The notes under the pieces: generated by a model
The model's database searches: none
What the model was told of the DNA's origin: nothing
Seen by the model: the letters and a program-made list of their open reading frames with translations, nothing else
Source: Akkermansiaceae bacterium
GTDB lineage: Bacteria; Verrucomicrobiota; Verrucomicrobiia; Verrucomicrobiales; Akkermansiaceae
Length of the DNA stretch: 64,000 bases
Assembly: GCA_015061985.1 (NCBI GenBank)
Contig: SUVN01000007.1
Location: 20,121 to 84,120, forward strand
Direction: 5' to 3'
In this document: positions 49,701 to 58,533 of the stretch, piece after piece
How the letters are laid out: each line of letters starts with the position of its first letter
Numbering within the stretch: position 1 is the first letter of the stretch
Position numbers and translations under genes: made by a program

Positions 49701-52608
49701 CGCCGTCCGGCTTCACGGCCACCAGCTCCACCGGAAGAGAACCACCAGCCTGCACCAGCCCGGATTCCGGGCGAATACCGCCGTACACAGCGGCGGGATG
49801 CAGGGTGGTTCGCTGCACACTGCGAATACTCTGTTCGTTGCCGTTGGTCACGGTGACAGTTGATTCAATCCTGCGCCCAAAGGGATGCTCCGGCTGCGGC
49901 AGGGAAAAACTCATTTTGCCGCAGCCTTTTTCATCCAGCGTGCCGGAAGCAGAGCGATAATCGCTGTCACCGGTATCCTCAATCCCGTGGTAATAGTTGT
50001 AAAAATACTCCCAGGAATCGGCCGTATGTTCACCGAAGCGGAAGCCGAGCCACTGCTGCTGTTTCGGGTAAAAATTCAGCGGCGTTGTCCTGAGCGCCCA
50101 CTGCACCTTGCCCCCGGCCACCGGGGTGGTGGTGAAGTTGACCGCAGAGGCTTCTACTGTCACCAATTTCTCGTTCTCATGCACCTCAAGCTTGCTTTCC
50201 ACCTCGAATTCATTGCGGCGGAACTCTTTGCAGGGCCAGGAAATGGTCGCGGAACGGAGCAGACTCACCGCATCAAGAGGAATTCCTTTCACAATTGCCT
50301 TGTCGGGGCTGCTTTCATCGGCATCTCCCTTGAATACCAGATTGAAAATGGCCATGTAGTCCCCCACCGTCTCCGTGGGGACATCCAGCGTGAAAGTGCC
50401 GTCCGGCTGCACTTCCACCGCCTGCGACATCACCTCGTTGCGGTTCACCCACACGGTTGCCTTGATGCTTTCCACCTCCGGGAGCAGAAGCTGGTTATCC
50501 TTCAGCCAGCGGACAATACCCTTGAGGTGAGCCGTTTCGCCGGGGCGGTAGAGGGAACGATCCGTGAAGAGATAGACCAGCGGGCGCGGCAGCGTGGCCG
50601 GAGCAATCCCGGCTTTCATCAGCTGGCGGTTGCGCCATTGGTTGTAGTTATGTTCATTCTCGTATGCATCGTTGATATCATACGGCACCGTCACGCTGTC
50701 ATCCCCGGTGACGAGCTGCAAAAAGCGCGTTTCTGCCGGGAATTCGCCTTCTGCGAGCCCCTTCTGCACGGGGAGTTCCGACAGGATACGACCGCTCTTG
50801 TCGAACAGGCGCAGGCGGGCAGACTCCACCGCCTTGGCCGTGCTGAGGTGATAAGCCCAGGCAAAGAGGCGGGCTCCGTTCGTCTTCCAGAGAAGCCCGA
50901 GGTCCGTCACCTGCACCAATCCCTGATTGAAGCAGGGATTCTTGCTCCCGCGCAGCGGTGTTCCCTCCACTTCCACCAGGTAGAAGCCACCCACGGGCTG
51001 CTGCGGGAACAACTCCGCCAGAGGCAGCTTCAGCTCACCCTCCTCAGCCCCGGGCAAAGCGCGCTCGGCCGTAGCCACCACCCCCGGAAGATTCGCCGTG
51101 GCAAGACGATGATGCTCCGGGTTGTTATCATCCAGCCCGGCAGTCTTGCGCGACTCCCGGCGCTGATTTTCTTCCCAGTAATCGAGTTTAGCGCCGGTGT
51201 AAAGCTTTTCATAATCCGTCAGCAGCTGCACCACCTCCGCACCCTCGCTGCGCAGTTTCCAAATGCGGATTTGCCCGCCGGTCACCCTACCGTAGCGGCA
51301 ACGGATGGTGGTACTGCCGCGCATCTGCAGGTGATTGGCGTTCACATCCGTGTAGATATAGGGCTTCTGCGGGCGCAACACCGTCACATCCTCCGTATTC
51401 TCCGGGGGATTATCCTCGTAATGCGGCACGATTCCCTCGTAAATCCCCTCCAGATGCACCCGCAGCTCCAGACCTCCGGTCTGAGCCGTCAGCGCGAGCT
51501 GCTTACACCCTGTGGCCATGGTTCCATCCGACAGCCGCAGCGACTCCTGCGTGACCTCGCCGGGCGTGATGACCACTTCCTTGCCCTGCACCGTAGCGCG
51601 GAGAGCGCCGTCCTTCCACTCCAGCGGCTGCCAATCCTTATCCGTCCCCTCCACCGGGCGCAGAGTCCATTTGAACTGACCGACCAGTGCTTCCGGCGAC
51701 CCCACCGCAGCAGGCACCCCGAAACGCAGCGTCATATCATAGAGAGACTTGTCGCGGCAATGATTCGTGAGTACAAAGGAGTACTTCGGAAGGCGAATGG
51801 AAGAGATGACTTCATCCTCATACACCTGCTTACTCCGGTTCCATTCAGCCCTCGGCAACATCACCGGCAAGGAGTCGGAGGCAAGGCTGACCGCCGGCAC
51901 CTCCAGCACCCAGGTATGCTGCAGTTCTTCCTCCGCAGGATGTTGCCCGGCCTCTTTCTTCAGCTCATCATCAAGCTGGTAGCTGAACACCCTGTTATAC
52001 ACCTCCCAGTTGGCAAGCGCATCCCCCACCGTCGCAGGACGCATCGCCACGTGCCTCCGCTCGGCTCCAATTTCGTAGTACAGCTCCCGCAATCGCTCCA
52101 GGAGGGGCTCTGCAAAAGCCTCATCATGCAGACGAACAACCAAATCTCCGTTCGGGCAGCGTTCGGAAGAATAGCGGTTGTAGGAAGAAGTGGGAAAGCA
52201 GGCCACGCTCGCGGGGATGCGCTCACCGTTCCGCCCGGTCACACCTTCCGACACCTCCACGCGGAACACCTGCAACACCGGCAACCCTTTCTTCAAGGTC
52301 ACCTGCAGCCGCGAATTGCTCACCCACTGCGTCTCCACCGCATCGGCTTGGCTGAGCCGCAGCCACTCCGGCTGCTGCGTGTTGCCAACGGCCTCATCCG
52401 CTATCATCGGCACGGGGAAATCAATCGCCAGCGCATACCCCGCTTCCATGCGGGAATAATAACGGTATCTGTTACTACCTGCTTCCTCAATGGTCGGAGC
52501 AGGCAGGGAAACAGCAGCGGCAGACACAGGTGCGGACTCCGCCGCCACCGGCAGGACTCCACCCAGAACCAACAGAGAAAGTGCGCAGAAAGGGGTTATT
52601 TTCATCAT
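46729..52608 (-). CDS. bacterial alpha-2-macroglobulin family protein
   Basis: The 1959-residue protein is of the YfhM/ECAM type, proposed to trap proteases that enter the periplasm, with PBP1C repairing the wall. The signal peptide is MMKITPFCALSLLVLGGVLP with no lipobox, unlike E. coli YfhM, so it should be soluble or released. MG domains occupy the first 1100 residues. LVYLFTDRSLYRPGETAHLK is the family's MG motif. The thioester motif is intact: YPFGCSEQLC with Cys1521-Ser-Glu-Gln1524. A C-terminal receptor-like domain with GTGxDxxxx-type turns ends it. It is the first gene of the pair with pbpC. Confidence 0.93.
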   Translation of the reverse strand: MMKITPFCALSLLVLGGVLPVAAESAPVSAAAVSLPAPTIEEAGSNRYRYYSRMEAGYALAIDFPVPMIADEAVGNTQQPEWLRLSQADAVETQWVSNSRLQVTLKKGLPVLQVFRVEVSEGVTGRNGERIPASVACFPTSSYNRYSSERCPNGDLVVRLHDEAFAEPLLERLRELYYEIGAERRHVAMRPATVGDALANWEVYNRVFSYQLDDELKKEAGQHPAEEELQHTWVLEVPAVSLASDSLPVMLPRAEWNRSKQVYEDEVISSIRLPKYSFVLTNHCRDKSLYDMTLRFGVPAAVGSPEALVGQFKWTLRPVEGTDKDWQPLEWKDGALRATVQGKEVVITPGEVTQESLRLSDGTMATGCKQLALTAQTGGLELRVHLEGIYEGIVPHYEDNPPENTEDVTVLRPQKPYIYTDVNANHLQMRGSTTIRCRYGRVTGGQIRIWKLRSEGAEVVQLLTDYEKLYTGAKLDYWEENQRRESRKTAGLDDNNPEHHRLATANLPGVVATAERALPGAEEGELKLPLAELFPQQPVGGFYLVEVEGTPLRGSKNPCFNQGLVQVTDLGLLWKTNGARLFAWAYHLSTAKAVESARLRLFDKSGRILSELPVQKGLAEGEFPAETRFLQLVTGDDSVTVPYDINDAYENEHNYNQWRNRQLMKAGIAPATLPRPLVYLFTDRSLYRPGETAHLKGIVRWLKDNQLLLPEVESIKATVWVNRNEVMSQAVEVQPDGTFTLDVPTETVGDYMAIFNLVFKGDADESSPDKAIVKGIPLDAVSLLRSATISWPCKEFRRNEFEVESKLEVHENEKLVTVEASAVNFTTTPVAGGKVQWALRTTPLNFYPKQQQWLGFRFGEHTADSWEYFYNYYHGIEDTGDSDYRSASGTLDEKGCGKMSFSLPQPEHPFGRRIESTVTVTNGNEQSIRSVQRTTLHPAAVYGGIRPESGLVQAGGSLPVELVAVKPDGAAWDGAPLSAEIKVKRTVFRPYRYGSFFRSTVRNVEDETTERCIPVSLTGTPQKLEIPVESAGRYDIELRGRDTDGREFYSSTCHYVWGDDTSPWEYLNGNELKLLPDKELYSPGDTARVLVQTPVDAELLVTVERGGVLRHFRRVVTVSNPVLEVPVEASDAPLVYVSVSLVQNGGARSADGKPLLKLGTCRLAVEPLEKKLALSLAAPQKSLLPGDECRVSGVVTDADGKPVANADVTLYAEDEGTLQVMGYRLPDPLHFFYGKDGRELTVETYSAQELLVSENLGKRYFGNKGVFIGGGDDDSYNRPMDDAAVDYLRKDFNPCALWLGSVRTDAEGRFSAVYTNPDTLTRYRLMAVASAGDKFGAAESSYHVTKPIMLEHAAPMSAAAGDEVLVPVTLSMLPEELPEAANNAAVRWQVSISGTNVELPQTSQTVCLSGKAPVTIHFPVKVKDAGPVSLRWSVQAESATPGSVLSRSRDAVELSFEAVLPTPHIREHFHDKLMPGQNKSLDNWVRGDYRPESQVELTFSTSPLAGLEYPLDYLFSYPFGCSEQLCSRVLPWLMREELQTLFAVRFPEGQSPAAVISEVESCLQKRQLDSGGYRYWDSSPAEASDYSPYVVLVRTLMTGRNRQDVNYLKSCIIDGKGNEFMALLVLSMLNEGKSAWVDTVLDRARHRRMVLTPQQKWTLALAARLTKHPDAEALRKDAETALTPEWDDCHLPPLRALQCLDAVFADAKSPATEEKLQQYVLEEVGSYSSWRSAWMVLTSALYAAVAEVAETRALVNGNELTAAAPYRCSRSVRTGSARFSAQGNPVYVYGKAEGYLRRCQPEQVVDRGFNVQRGYECLQADGSWKPTGLFRVGDVVRVTVTARATGERSNSRYIAMEDRLPAAFEVVDPELSSQALPAGVRQTDGWWSCSAGVTHREYLKDRVRAFSDNRANRDKMEMSYVARVVRSGKVTAPAAKVELMYRPEVHGLSIPHQFEVQAR

Positions 52609-53398
52609 AAGGCGAATACAGCTGTTATCACGCTACACCTTACACCTTTCCTCCACCCTGTTCAAGAACAAAATCAGGGCATACCAAATAAAAAGCAACA
52701 GCGGAGAATGCAACATCCGCAATAACCAATTTCTATACTATACAGAAAGATATTTTCAAGGTGTTATTACATGTTAGTTTAACAACCATAACAAATAACA
52801 AATCCATCATCCTTAAATAACGCTATACGATCATGAAAACGAGTTACAAAACACATACCATCTGTATTTAATTTTCCGATTTTCGGCATAATATTTATCG
52901 TACTTCTCTTCCCCCAGTCGGCTTGTCATAATTAGCTAACTTCAACAAGACTCTCCATCGGCTCGGATTTTATGCCGGACAGACGCATGTTTCCACCAAA
53001 AATTAATCAAGATACCCGACGCATCATCAAGTAAAAAAAACAGCCACGTTACGCCAAGGAGAGCCCGACGATATTAAGGGCGTTTTTCAAGTTTACACCT
53101 AAACGCAGCCTCGCGGAAACATGTGAAACGATGAATAATGAATGCACATAATTAATTGCAGCCGGCACATTCAGTAAGAGGAAGCAGGTTATGCTCATGA
53201 TATACTGGCATCTGTCTACGCAAGACTTGGGACGGTTTGCAGATTCTTCCGGCAGCGTCTTGCCGTTAAAAGACTAAACACGCACAAGCGTCACAAAAAT
53301 CTCTCCTGACAACATCTGATTAAGATTCCCTTTTCCGTATTAAGCGACCTTTCGGGCAAGGAAATGTGACATTAGAGGATTTGCTCTCCTGTGTACTC
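52609..53398. other. AT-rich intergenic region, no gene seen
   Basis: About 790 bp are without an ORF that looks real; the longest is MLMIYWHLSTQDLGRF-type, 28 codons near 53190-53280. The base composition is clearly AT-richer than the flanking genes. No tRNA, CRISPR or clear repeat is visible. TAACTAAC-like and GTTAGTTTAACAACC-type runs occur around 52770-52790. Confidence 0.5.
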
Positions 53399-53427
53399 TT
53401 GACATTCGCGTTGAAATAAGGCAAAAT
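53399..53427 (+). promoter_or_regulatory. promoter of the 430-aa lipoprotein gene
   Basis: TTGACA (53399-53404), 17 bp, CAAAAT (53422-53427). The -10 box is identical to that of the trp promoter; the leader is about 31 nt and ends ACGAGGTTATG. Confidence 0.65.
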
Positions 53428-53464
53428 ACCTCCGATACTTGGTAGCATCTCACCAAACGAGGTT

Positions 53465-54757
53465 ATGAAAAAGCAACTGATTTACACCACGGCCCTGATT
53501 TCCTCAGCACTTCTACTCAATTCCTGCTTTGAGAAGGAAGAGAAGCCCGTTGAGCCCGTCAAGGTTCAGGAACCGGCCAAGCCTGCCCCTCCGGCGCAGC
53601 CTACGAACGAGGAAATCAGCCGACTCATTCTGGAGCAACTGCCCGTCTGTGAGCGCGCTACCTCCGGTGAGCTCAGTTGCGATACACCCGGCAAAAATGA
53701 TGACGGCAGCCTCAACATCACGGCTCACCTCAGCATGATTGTCAAGGAAAACCTCTATACGAAGGAAGCTGCACCGGAGGAATTCAACAAGGAGCGTCAG
53801 GCTGTCAATGAATCAGCCAACAACGCCATGAAGCCCGAGGCCGCCTACCTGATGCAGATTGGTGCAACCACAGATTTCATCACCGAGGAAGACCGCCATG
53901 CCAAGGCACTGCCAGCCGACTTGCAGGCTCTGCTCAACGAGCTCAAGGAACTGGCAGATGGTTCCGTGTACCGCAAAACGGTTGATGCCGGGAAGGATGT
54001 GACCGTCACCATCAATTTCCACGCCACATACAAGGATGAAGCATGGGTTTACGATAACATCGTGCTGGATAATGCTAATTTGCAGGCACTGGATGCGCTC
54101 ACCCCGGAGTCGGCGCTGAATCCTGAGACCGACAACATCCTGACCCCGGAATTTGAAGGCATCCGCAAGCAAGTAATCAAGGAGAAGACCGAGGCTTTCA
54201 ACAACGCAGCCCGTCCCTACATCCTGAGCCGAGAGGAAGCGGCCAGAGCCACCCTCACCCAGAAACAGGCACAGAAAGAAGAAGAGACTCGCAAGGCACA
54301 GGAGGCAGAAGCCGCCGCCAAGGCCAAGCGTGAACAACACAATAACCTGTGCGCCGGCCTCCTTGCCGAAGGACAGGAGTTTGCCGGTGAATGGTCCAGA
54401 AATGACCGTTTCGGCGAGCTGACGCTGGTCATCAATCAATCCAAGCTGGTGACGGATGAAGCCATCCAGTTCATGGGTGCCATTTACGACACAAAGCTGC
54501 CGGAAGCATGCTTGGATATTGAGGGGCGCTGCGAGCTCACCCCTACGGAACAGGGTTCTGCCGTTAAAGTTGTCATTTACGACGGGCAGTACGACCCGGA
54601 TCAGCCCACGGCTGAGGTGTATGATGCCAAGGACGGTCAGTTGCTTCTCTTCCTGAGCGCAGACGGCAAGCTCACCGGCACCATGGGCTGCGCCGCCTGG
54701 GGGGCCGACTCTGACAAGGCGTTTCGCATTAACCTTGCTCCCAAAGCCAAGCAGTAA
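53465..54757 (+). CDS. lipoprotein of unknown function
   Basis: The 430-residue product starts MKKQLIYTTALISSALLLNSC (lipobox LNSC). A Pro/Glu/Lys linker (EEKPVEPVKVQEPAKPAPPA) is followed by a globular region (SRLILEQLPVCERATSG, VTVTINFHATYKDEAWVYDN). A long Glu/Ala/Lys helix (REEAARATLTQKQAQKEEE) comes next, then a C-terminal domain with FAGEWSRNDRFGELTLVINQ ending AFRINLAPKAKQ. It is lipid-anchored in the periplasm. The family is unknown. It ends TAATG, which opens the next gene. Confidence 0.65.
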   Translation: MKKQLIYTTALISSALLLNSCFEKEEKPVEPVKVQEPAKPAPPAQPTNEEISRLILEQLPVCERATSGELSCDTPGKNDDGSLNITAHLSMIVKENLYTKEAAPEEFNKERQAVNESANNAMKPEAAYLMQIGATTDFITEEDRHAKALPADLQALLNELKELADGSVYRKTVDAGKDVTVTINFHATYKDEAWVYDNIVLDNANLQALDALTPESALNPETDNILTPEFEGIRKQVIKEKTEAFNNAARPYILSREEAARATLTQKQAQKEEETRKAQEAEAAAKAKREQHNNLCAGLLAEGQEFAGEWSRNDRFGELTLVINQSKLVTDEAIQFMGAIYDTKLPEACLDIEGRCELTPTEQGSAVKVVIYDGQYDPDQPTAEVYDAKDGQLLLFLSADGKLTGTMGCAAWGADSDKAFRINLAPKAKQ

Positions 54758-55350
54758 TGTACGAGCAATACTCCCACCTGTACGACAGGCTGCCGCTGGG
54801 AGCGACAGGCATTGTGATGGGGTGCATCCTCATCCTGCTGCATCTGGTTGCCATCAAGTGGCCGGAGTGGACAAAATCCACACTGAATCACACTCACCTG
54901 CGCCCGCAGTGGGGGGCGCTGCTCATGTGCATCGACTTTGTGTGGATAGTGCTCCTGCTCATCCGCGCGGACTGGAATCCGCTGTGCATGCCGCTGTTCA
55001 CCTTTGAGGCATTCCGTCCCTACCTTCTGTTTGCAGCCCCTCTGGTGTGCTTCGTGATGTGTACCAAATCCACGGAGCATCTGTTTGCACGGGCTCTCGG
55101 GCTCTTTCTGCTCCTGATGGCGATTGTGCCGCTCAGCGCCGCCTTCCTGAAAGCCCCTGTCACGCGACTGCTGATTCCCATCTGGTGGTATCCGGTGCTC
55201 ACCGTTGCCATGTTCTGGATAGTCAAGCCGTACCTGCTGCGGGATTGGGCAGCATGGCTGACGAAACACCCCCGGATTTACACCATAGGAGCCTGGAGCG
55301 GGCTGATATACGGCACGGCCGTTCTGGTTTGTGCCATCCTGTTCTGGTAA
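54757..55350 (+). CDS. hypothetical membrane protein
   Basis: The 197-residue product has six hydrophobic segments (GIVMGCILILLHLVAI, LLMCIDFVWIVLLLIRA, YLLFAAPLVCFVMC, LGLFLLLMAIVPLSAAFL, WYPVLTVAMFWIVKPYLL, LIYGTAVLVCAILFW). The start overlaps the upstream stop. I do not recognise the family. It is probably cotranscribed with the lipoprotein gene and with mtaD. Confidence 0.6.
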   Translation: MYEQYSHLYDRLPLGATGIVMGCILILLHLVAIKWPEWTKSTLNHTHLRPQWGALLMCIDFVWIVLLLIRADWNPLCMPLFTFEAFRPYLLFAAPLVCFVMCTKSTEHLFARALGLFLLLMAIVPLSAAFLKAPVTRLLIPIWWYPVLTVAMFWIVKPYLLRDWAAWLTKHPRIYTIGAWSGLIYGTAVLVCAILFW

Positions 55351-55367
55351 AGCCTTTTCCGATAGTT

Positions 55368-56690
55368 ATGTTGACAGGCAACCACTGCGATACTCTCTAC
55401 ACGGCTGAATACGTCATCACCCAGAATGACAACCGGGATATCATCCGCAAGGGCGCGGTAGCCGTCTCCGGCGACAGCATTCTGTGCGTCGGCCACAGCG
55501 ATATCCTCACTATCCTGTACCCGGATGCACGCCGGGTGGACCTTGGGGAAGCCGTCATCCTGCCCGGGCTCATCAACGGTCACACCCACGTCCCCATGAG
55601 CCTGCTGCGCGGTTTTTCGGATGACAAGGCGCTGATGGACTGGCTGACGCAGGACATCTTCCCGCAGGAAGCAAAGCTGACCCCGGAGCTGGTGGAGCTG
55701 GGTGCCATGTTCAGCATGGCAGAGATGCTGCGCACCGGCACCACGGCGTTCTATGACATGTACATGATGGAGCGCAGCGTGTTCCGCGCCGCCGACAAAA
55801 TCGGGATGCGCGCCGTCATAGGAGAGAGCGTCACGCAGTACTTCCCTTCCCTGAGCTGTCGGGATGCAGAGGCATACTTTGAGCTGGTGCGGGAGCAATC
55901 ATTTGAATGGATGAATCATCCGCGCATCCGTCAGGCCGTTGTGCCGCACGCACCATACACGACCACTCCGGAGCTGCTGCAGAAGTGCTACGCCCTGGCA
56001 GAGGAAACGGGCGCGCTGTTCGGCATGCACCTGGCAGAAACCCGTGGAGAAACCGATACCTGCCTGCAACAATTCGGCAAGCGCCCCATTGACTATTGCC
56101 ACAGTCTGGGGCTGCTCTCCCCCATCTCTACTTTCTTCCATGTGGTGGAGGCCAACGAAGAAGAAATGGCTCTGCTTGCCTCCACCGGAAGTGCTGTTGT
56201 TCACAATCCGGCATCTAATATGAAATTGGCCAGTGGTGCCGCCCGAATCGATGACATGCGCCGGGCAGGAGTCTGCGTGGGCCTCGGCACAGACGGGCCG
56301 GCCTCCAACAACGCCCAGAACATGGTGCGCGAAATGTACGTTGCAAGCCTCCTGCAGAAAGTGCATCATCTATCCCCCACCGCCTGCCCCGCACAGGCCG
56401 CGCTGGACATGGCCACGCGCGGCGGAGCCGCCGCCCTGCACGACCCCTACATCGGCACACTCGAGCCCGGCATGCGGGCAGACTTCATTGCTCTTTCTCT
56501 GGAGTCACCCAACATGCAGCCGGTTCACAACGTCGTCTCCAACATCGTCTATGCAGCCACCGGGGCAGAAAACATCCTGACAGTGGTGAACGGACAGGAA
56601 CTGTACCGCGACGGAAAGTTCCTCACCTGCGATTACGAAGCCCTGCGAACTGAAATTCAGCAAGCCGTCACATGGGTCAAGAACTCCTGA
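55368..56690 (+). CDS. mtaD: MTA/SAH-type deaminase (amidohydrolase)
   Basis: The 440-residue amidohydrolase is of the 5'-methylthioadenosine/S-adenosylhomocysteine deaminase group. It has INGHTHVPMSLLRGFSDD (metal His-x-His), VVPHAPYTTTPELLQK, FGMHLAETRGETDTC and GLGTDGPASNNAQNMVREM with the late Asp. FHVVEANEEEMALLASTGSA also fits. Other guanine or cytosine deaminases of this superfamily are possible. I set the start at 55368 (MLTGNHCDTLYTAEYV), inside an open frame that begins at 55047 in the previous gene. It overlaps the exonuclease gene by 19 nt. Confidence 0.82.
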   Translation: MLTGNHCDTLYTAEYVITQNDNRDIIRKGAVAVSGDSILCVGHSDILTILYPDARRVDLGEAVILPGLINGHTHVPMSLLRGFSDDKALMDWLTQDIFPQEAKLTPELVELGAMFSMAEMLRTGTTAFYDMYMMERSVFRAADKIGMRAVIGESVTQYFPSLSCRDAEAYFELVREQSFEWMNHPRIRQAVVPHAPYTTTPELLQKCYALAEETGALFGMHLAETRGETDTCLQQFGKRPIDYCHSLGLLSPISTFFHVVEANEEEMALLASTGSAVVHNPASNMKLASGAARIDDMRRAGVCVGLGTDGPASNNAQNMVREMYVASLLQKVHHLSPTACPAQAALDMATRGGAAALHDPYIGTLEPGMRADFIALSLESPNMQPVHNVVSNIVYAATGAENILTVVNGQELYRDGKFLTCDYEALRTEIQQAVTWVKNS

Positions 56691-57277
56691 ATCAACCGCT
56701 TTCCGGGCTGCCGTTTGCCGCCATAGATTTTGAATCTGCCGGCTCCGCACCGGGGGAGACGGATTCCCCTGTGCAGGTGGGCATTGTCAGGATAGAGAAC
56801 CTCTTCAGCGATACACCCCGGATGTTCGATTCCTATATCGCCTGTGACCGCCCGGTGAGGTGGAGTGCCGCGAGAGTTCACGGCATCACCTCCGACATGC
56901 TGACAGATGCACCCGCCTTCACCGAGCTCTGGCCACAGCTTCGGGAGCTGTTGAGCGGCTGCGTTGTGGTCGGCCACAATCCCTCCACCGAAATGCGCTT
57001 CCTGCGGGCTTTCCCCGGACACGGATTCGGTCCGTGGCTGGATACGCTGGCTCTTTCCCGTCAGGCCATACCCACCCTCGCAGACCATTCTCTGAGCAAT
57101 GTATGCCGGGCGCTGCGCATCACGGCAGAAGTAGAAAAATGGGTGCCGGGTCGCCGCTGGCATGATGCGCTTTTCGATGCTGCGGGGTCTCTGGCCGTTC
57201 TTCGCGCGATTGTGCTGGGGCTAGACATGGCGCAGGCTACCCTCAGCCAGATTCCTTTTGCTGTAACCACCAACTGA
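56672..57277 (+). CDS. DEDDh-family 3'-5' exonuclease
   Basis: The 201-residue product is like the epsilon subunit of DNA polymerase III or an RNase T type enzyme. Exo I is FAAIDFESAG (Asp-x-Glu). Exo II is VVVGHNPSTEMRFLRAF: at its third-acidic position it has Glu where Asp is usual. RVHGITSDMLTDAPAFTELW is typical. Exo III is RRWHDALFDAAGSLAVL with the His-4x-Asp. It should trim single-strand ends in repair or RNA turnover. The start is inside the mtaD 3' end and there is no separate promoter. Confidence 0.85.
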   Translation: MGQELLNQPLSGLPFAAIDFESAGSAPGETDSPVQVGIVRIENLFSDTPRMFDSYIACDRPVRWSAARVHGITSDMLTDAPAFTELWPQLRELLSGCVVVGHNPSTEMRFLRAFPGHGFGPWLDTLALSRQAIPTLADHSLSNVCRALRITAEVEKWVPGRRWHDALFDAAGSLAVLRAIVLGLDMAQATLSQIPFAVTTN

Positions 57278-57287
57278 CACTCGCACC

Positions 57288-58271
57288 ATGTCCCGGCCAC
57301 TTCTCCGAGTAAGCCATCTCAGCGTTGAGTTTCACACTCGCGCCGGGATTAACTATGCCGTCAACGATGTCAGCTTTGACCTCCGCGCCGGAGAGACTTT
57401 AGGAATCGTCGGTGAATCCGGCTCCGGCAAATCCGTCACCTGCTCCACGCTCATGGGGCTGCTACCCAGCCCGCCTGCCGTCATCGCAGGGGAATCCCGC
57501 GCTATCTTCAAGGGCATAGACCTGCTGCATGCAACGGAACAGCAGCACAACAAGCTCCGCGGCCGCAGTATCTCCATGATTTTCCAGGACCCCATGACCA
57601 GCCTGAACCCCTGCATGACCATCGGCGCTCAGGTGGCAGAGCCTCTCATCATCCACCATGGAATGAGCAGAAAAGAAGCCATGCAGCTGGCCGTGGAGGA
57701 ACTGGCCCTCACCGGCATACCGAATCCGGAAAAACGCGCCAAATCGTACCCGCATGAGTTTTCCGGCGGTATGCGGCAGCGAGTGATGATTGCCATGGCT
57801 CTCATCACTCGCCCGGAGATTCTCATTGCAGACGAGCCTACGACGGCGCTGGATGTCACGGTGCAGAAACAGGTGCTCGACCTGCTGCGCAAGAGACAGG
57901 AAGAGCTCGGCACAGCCATCATTCTCATCACCCATGATTTGGGGGTCGTACGTCAATACGCGCACCGCATTCAGGTGATGTATGCAGGCAGCATTGTGGA
58001 AAGTGCCCCGACGGAGGAATTGCTCCGCCACCCGAAACACGCCTACACCCGCGCTCTCATGGCCTCCATCCCCTCCTCTCAGCTCCGTGGAACACGACTG
58101 CAAACCATCCCGGGGCTACCGCCCACGCTCCGGGCTCCCCTCAAGGGCTGTTCCTTCCGAGAGCGCAATATCATCGGAAAGCCGGAACTTTGCCTCACGG
58201 ACACCCTGCCGGAACTTATCGAGTTGACACCGGGGCATTTTGTCCGGAACTGTCCCGGCTGTCTGGCGTAA
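57288..58271 (+). CDS. ABC transporter ATP-binding protein, OppD/DppD type
   Basis: The 327-residue cytoplasmic ATPase is of the dipeptide/oligopeptide/nickel class. The Walker A is GESGSGKSVTCSTLMGL, the Q-loop region SMIFQDPMTSLNPCMTIGAQ and the signature FSGGMRQRVMIAMAL. The Walker B is ILIADEPTTALDV, the His switch LITHDLGVVRQYA, and the C-terminal Cys-rich tail GCSFRERNIIG ... HFVRNCPGC fits an Opp-type iron-sulfur or Zn end. No permease or binding-protein gene is adjacent, so its partner lies elsewhere. Confidence 0.9.
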   Translation: MSRPLLRVSHLSVEFHTRAGINYAVNDVSFDLRAGETLGIVGESGSGKSVTCSTLMGLLPSPPAVIAGESRAIFKGIDLLHATEQQHNKLRGRSISMIFQDPMTSLNPCMTIGAQVAEPLIIHHGMSRKEAMQLAVEELALTGIPNPEKRAKSYPHEFSGGMRQRVMIAMALITRPEILIADEPTTALDVTVQKQVLDLLRKRQEELGTAIILITHDLGVVRQYAHRIQVMYAGSIVESAPTEELLRHPKHAYTRALMASIPSSQLRGTRLQTIPGLPPTLRAPLKGCSFRERNIIGKPELCLTDTLPELIELTPGHFVRNCPGCLA

Positions 58272-58277
58272 AAAACA

Positions 58278-58309
58278 TGCACGCTGGTGTTCAGGATGAA
58301 CACAGCGTG
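58278..58309. terminator. hairpin after ABC gene
   Basis: GCACGCT-G-GTGTTC-AGGAT-GAACAC-AGCGTGC is a nested stem. On the plus strand no U-run follows; on the minus strand it is followed by ATGTTTTTT. Confidence 0.5.
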
Positions 58310-58370
58310 CAATCAGACCACGGCTGAGACATGAACGATGATTAACCCGCCGACTCCGATACAGCACTAT

Positions 58371-58388
58371 ACAGCATTTTTAATGCTG
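58371..58388. repeat. ACAGCATT-TTT-AATGCTG dyad upstream of recombinase
   Basis: This single copy has the same core (AGCATT-n3-AATGCT) as the inverted repeats at 42474-42491 and 42616-42633. It lies 146 nt before the recombinase start. A further TACAGCACT half lies just upstream. Confidence 0.5.
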
Positions 58389-58533
58389 ACGTCAAGCTCA
58401 ATTCCCGCAAGCGGAAAGCTTTCTGCGAGTACAGTACTGAGTGCCCAGCGCAGCTCTCCTGTTACGAATGCACTCACCATTTCTACAATATAATGATGTT
58501 GACGGGGTTAAGAACGGGTCAGCATTAAAAAAG

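Noticed and set aside
49885..52725. 946-codon plus-strand open frame antisense to the A2M gene
   Set aside because: It is a His/Arg/Gln-rich translation without motifs; the opposite strand encodes a complete A2M with an intact thioester site.
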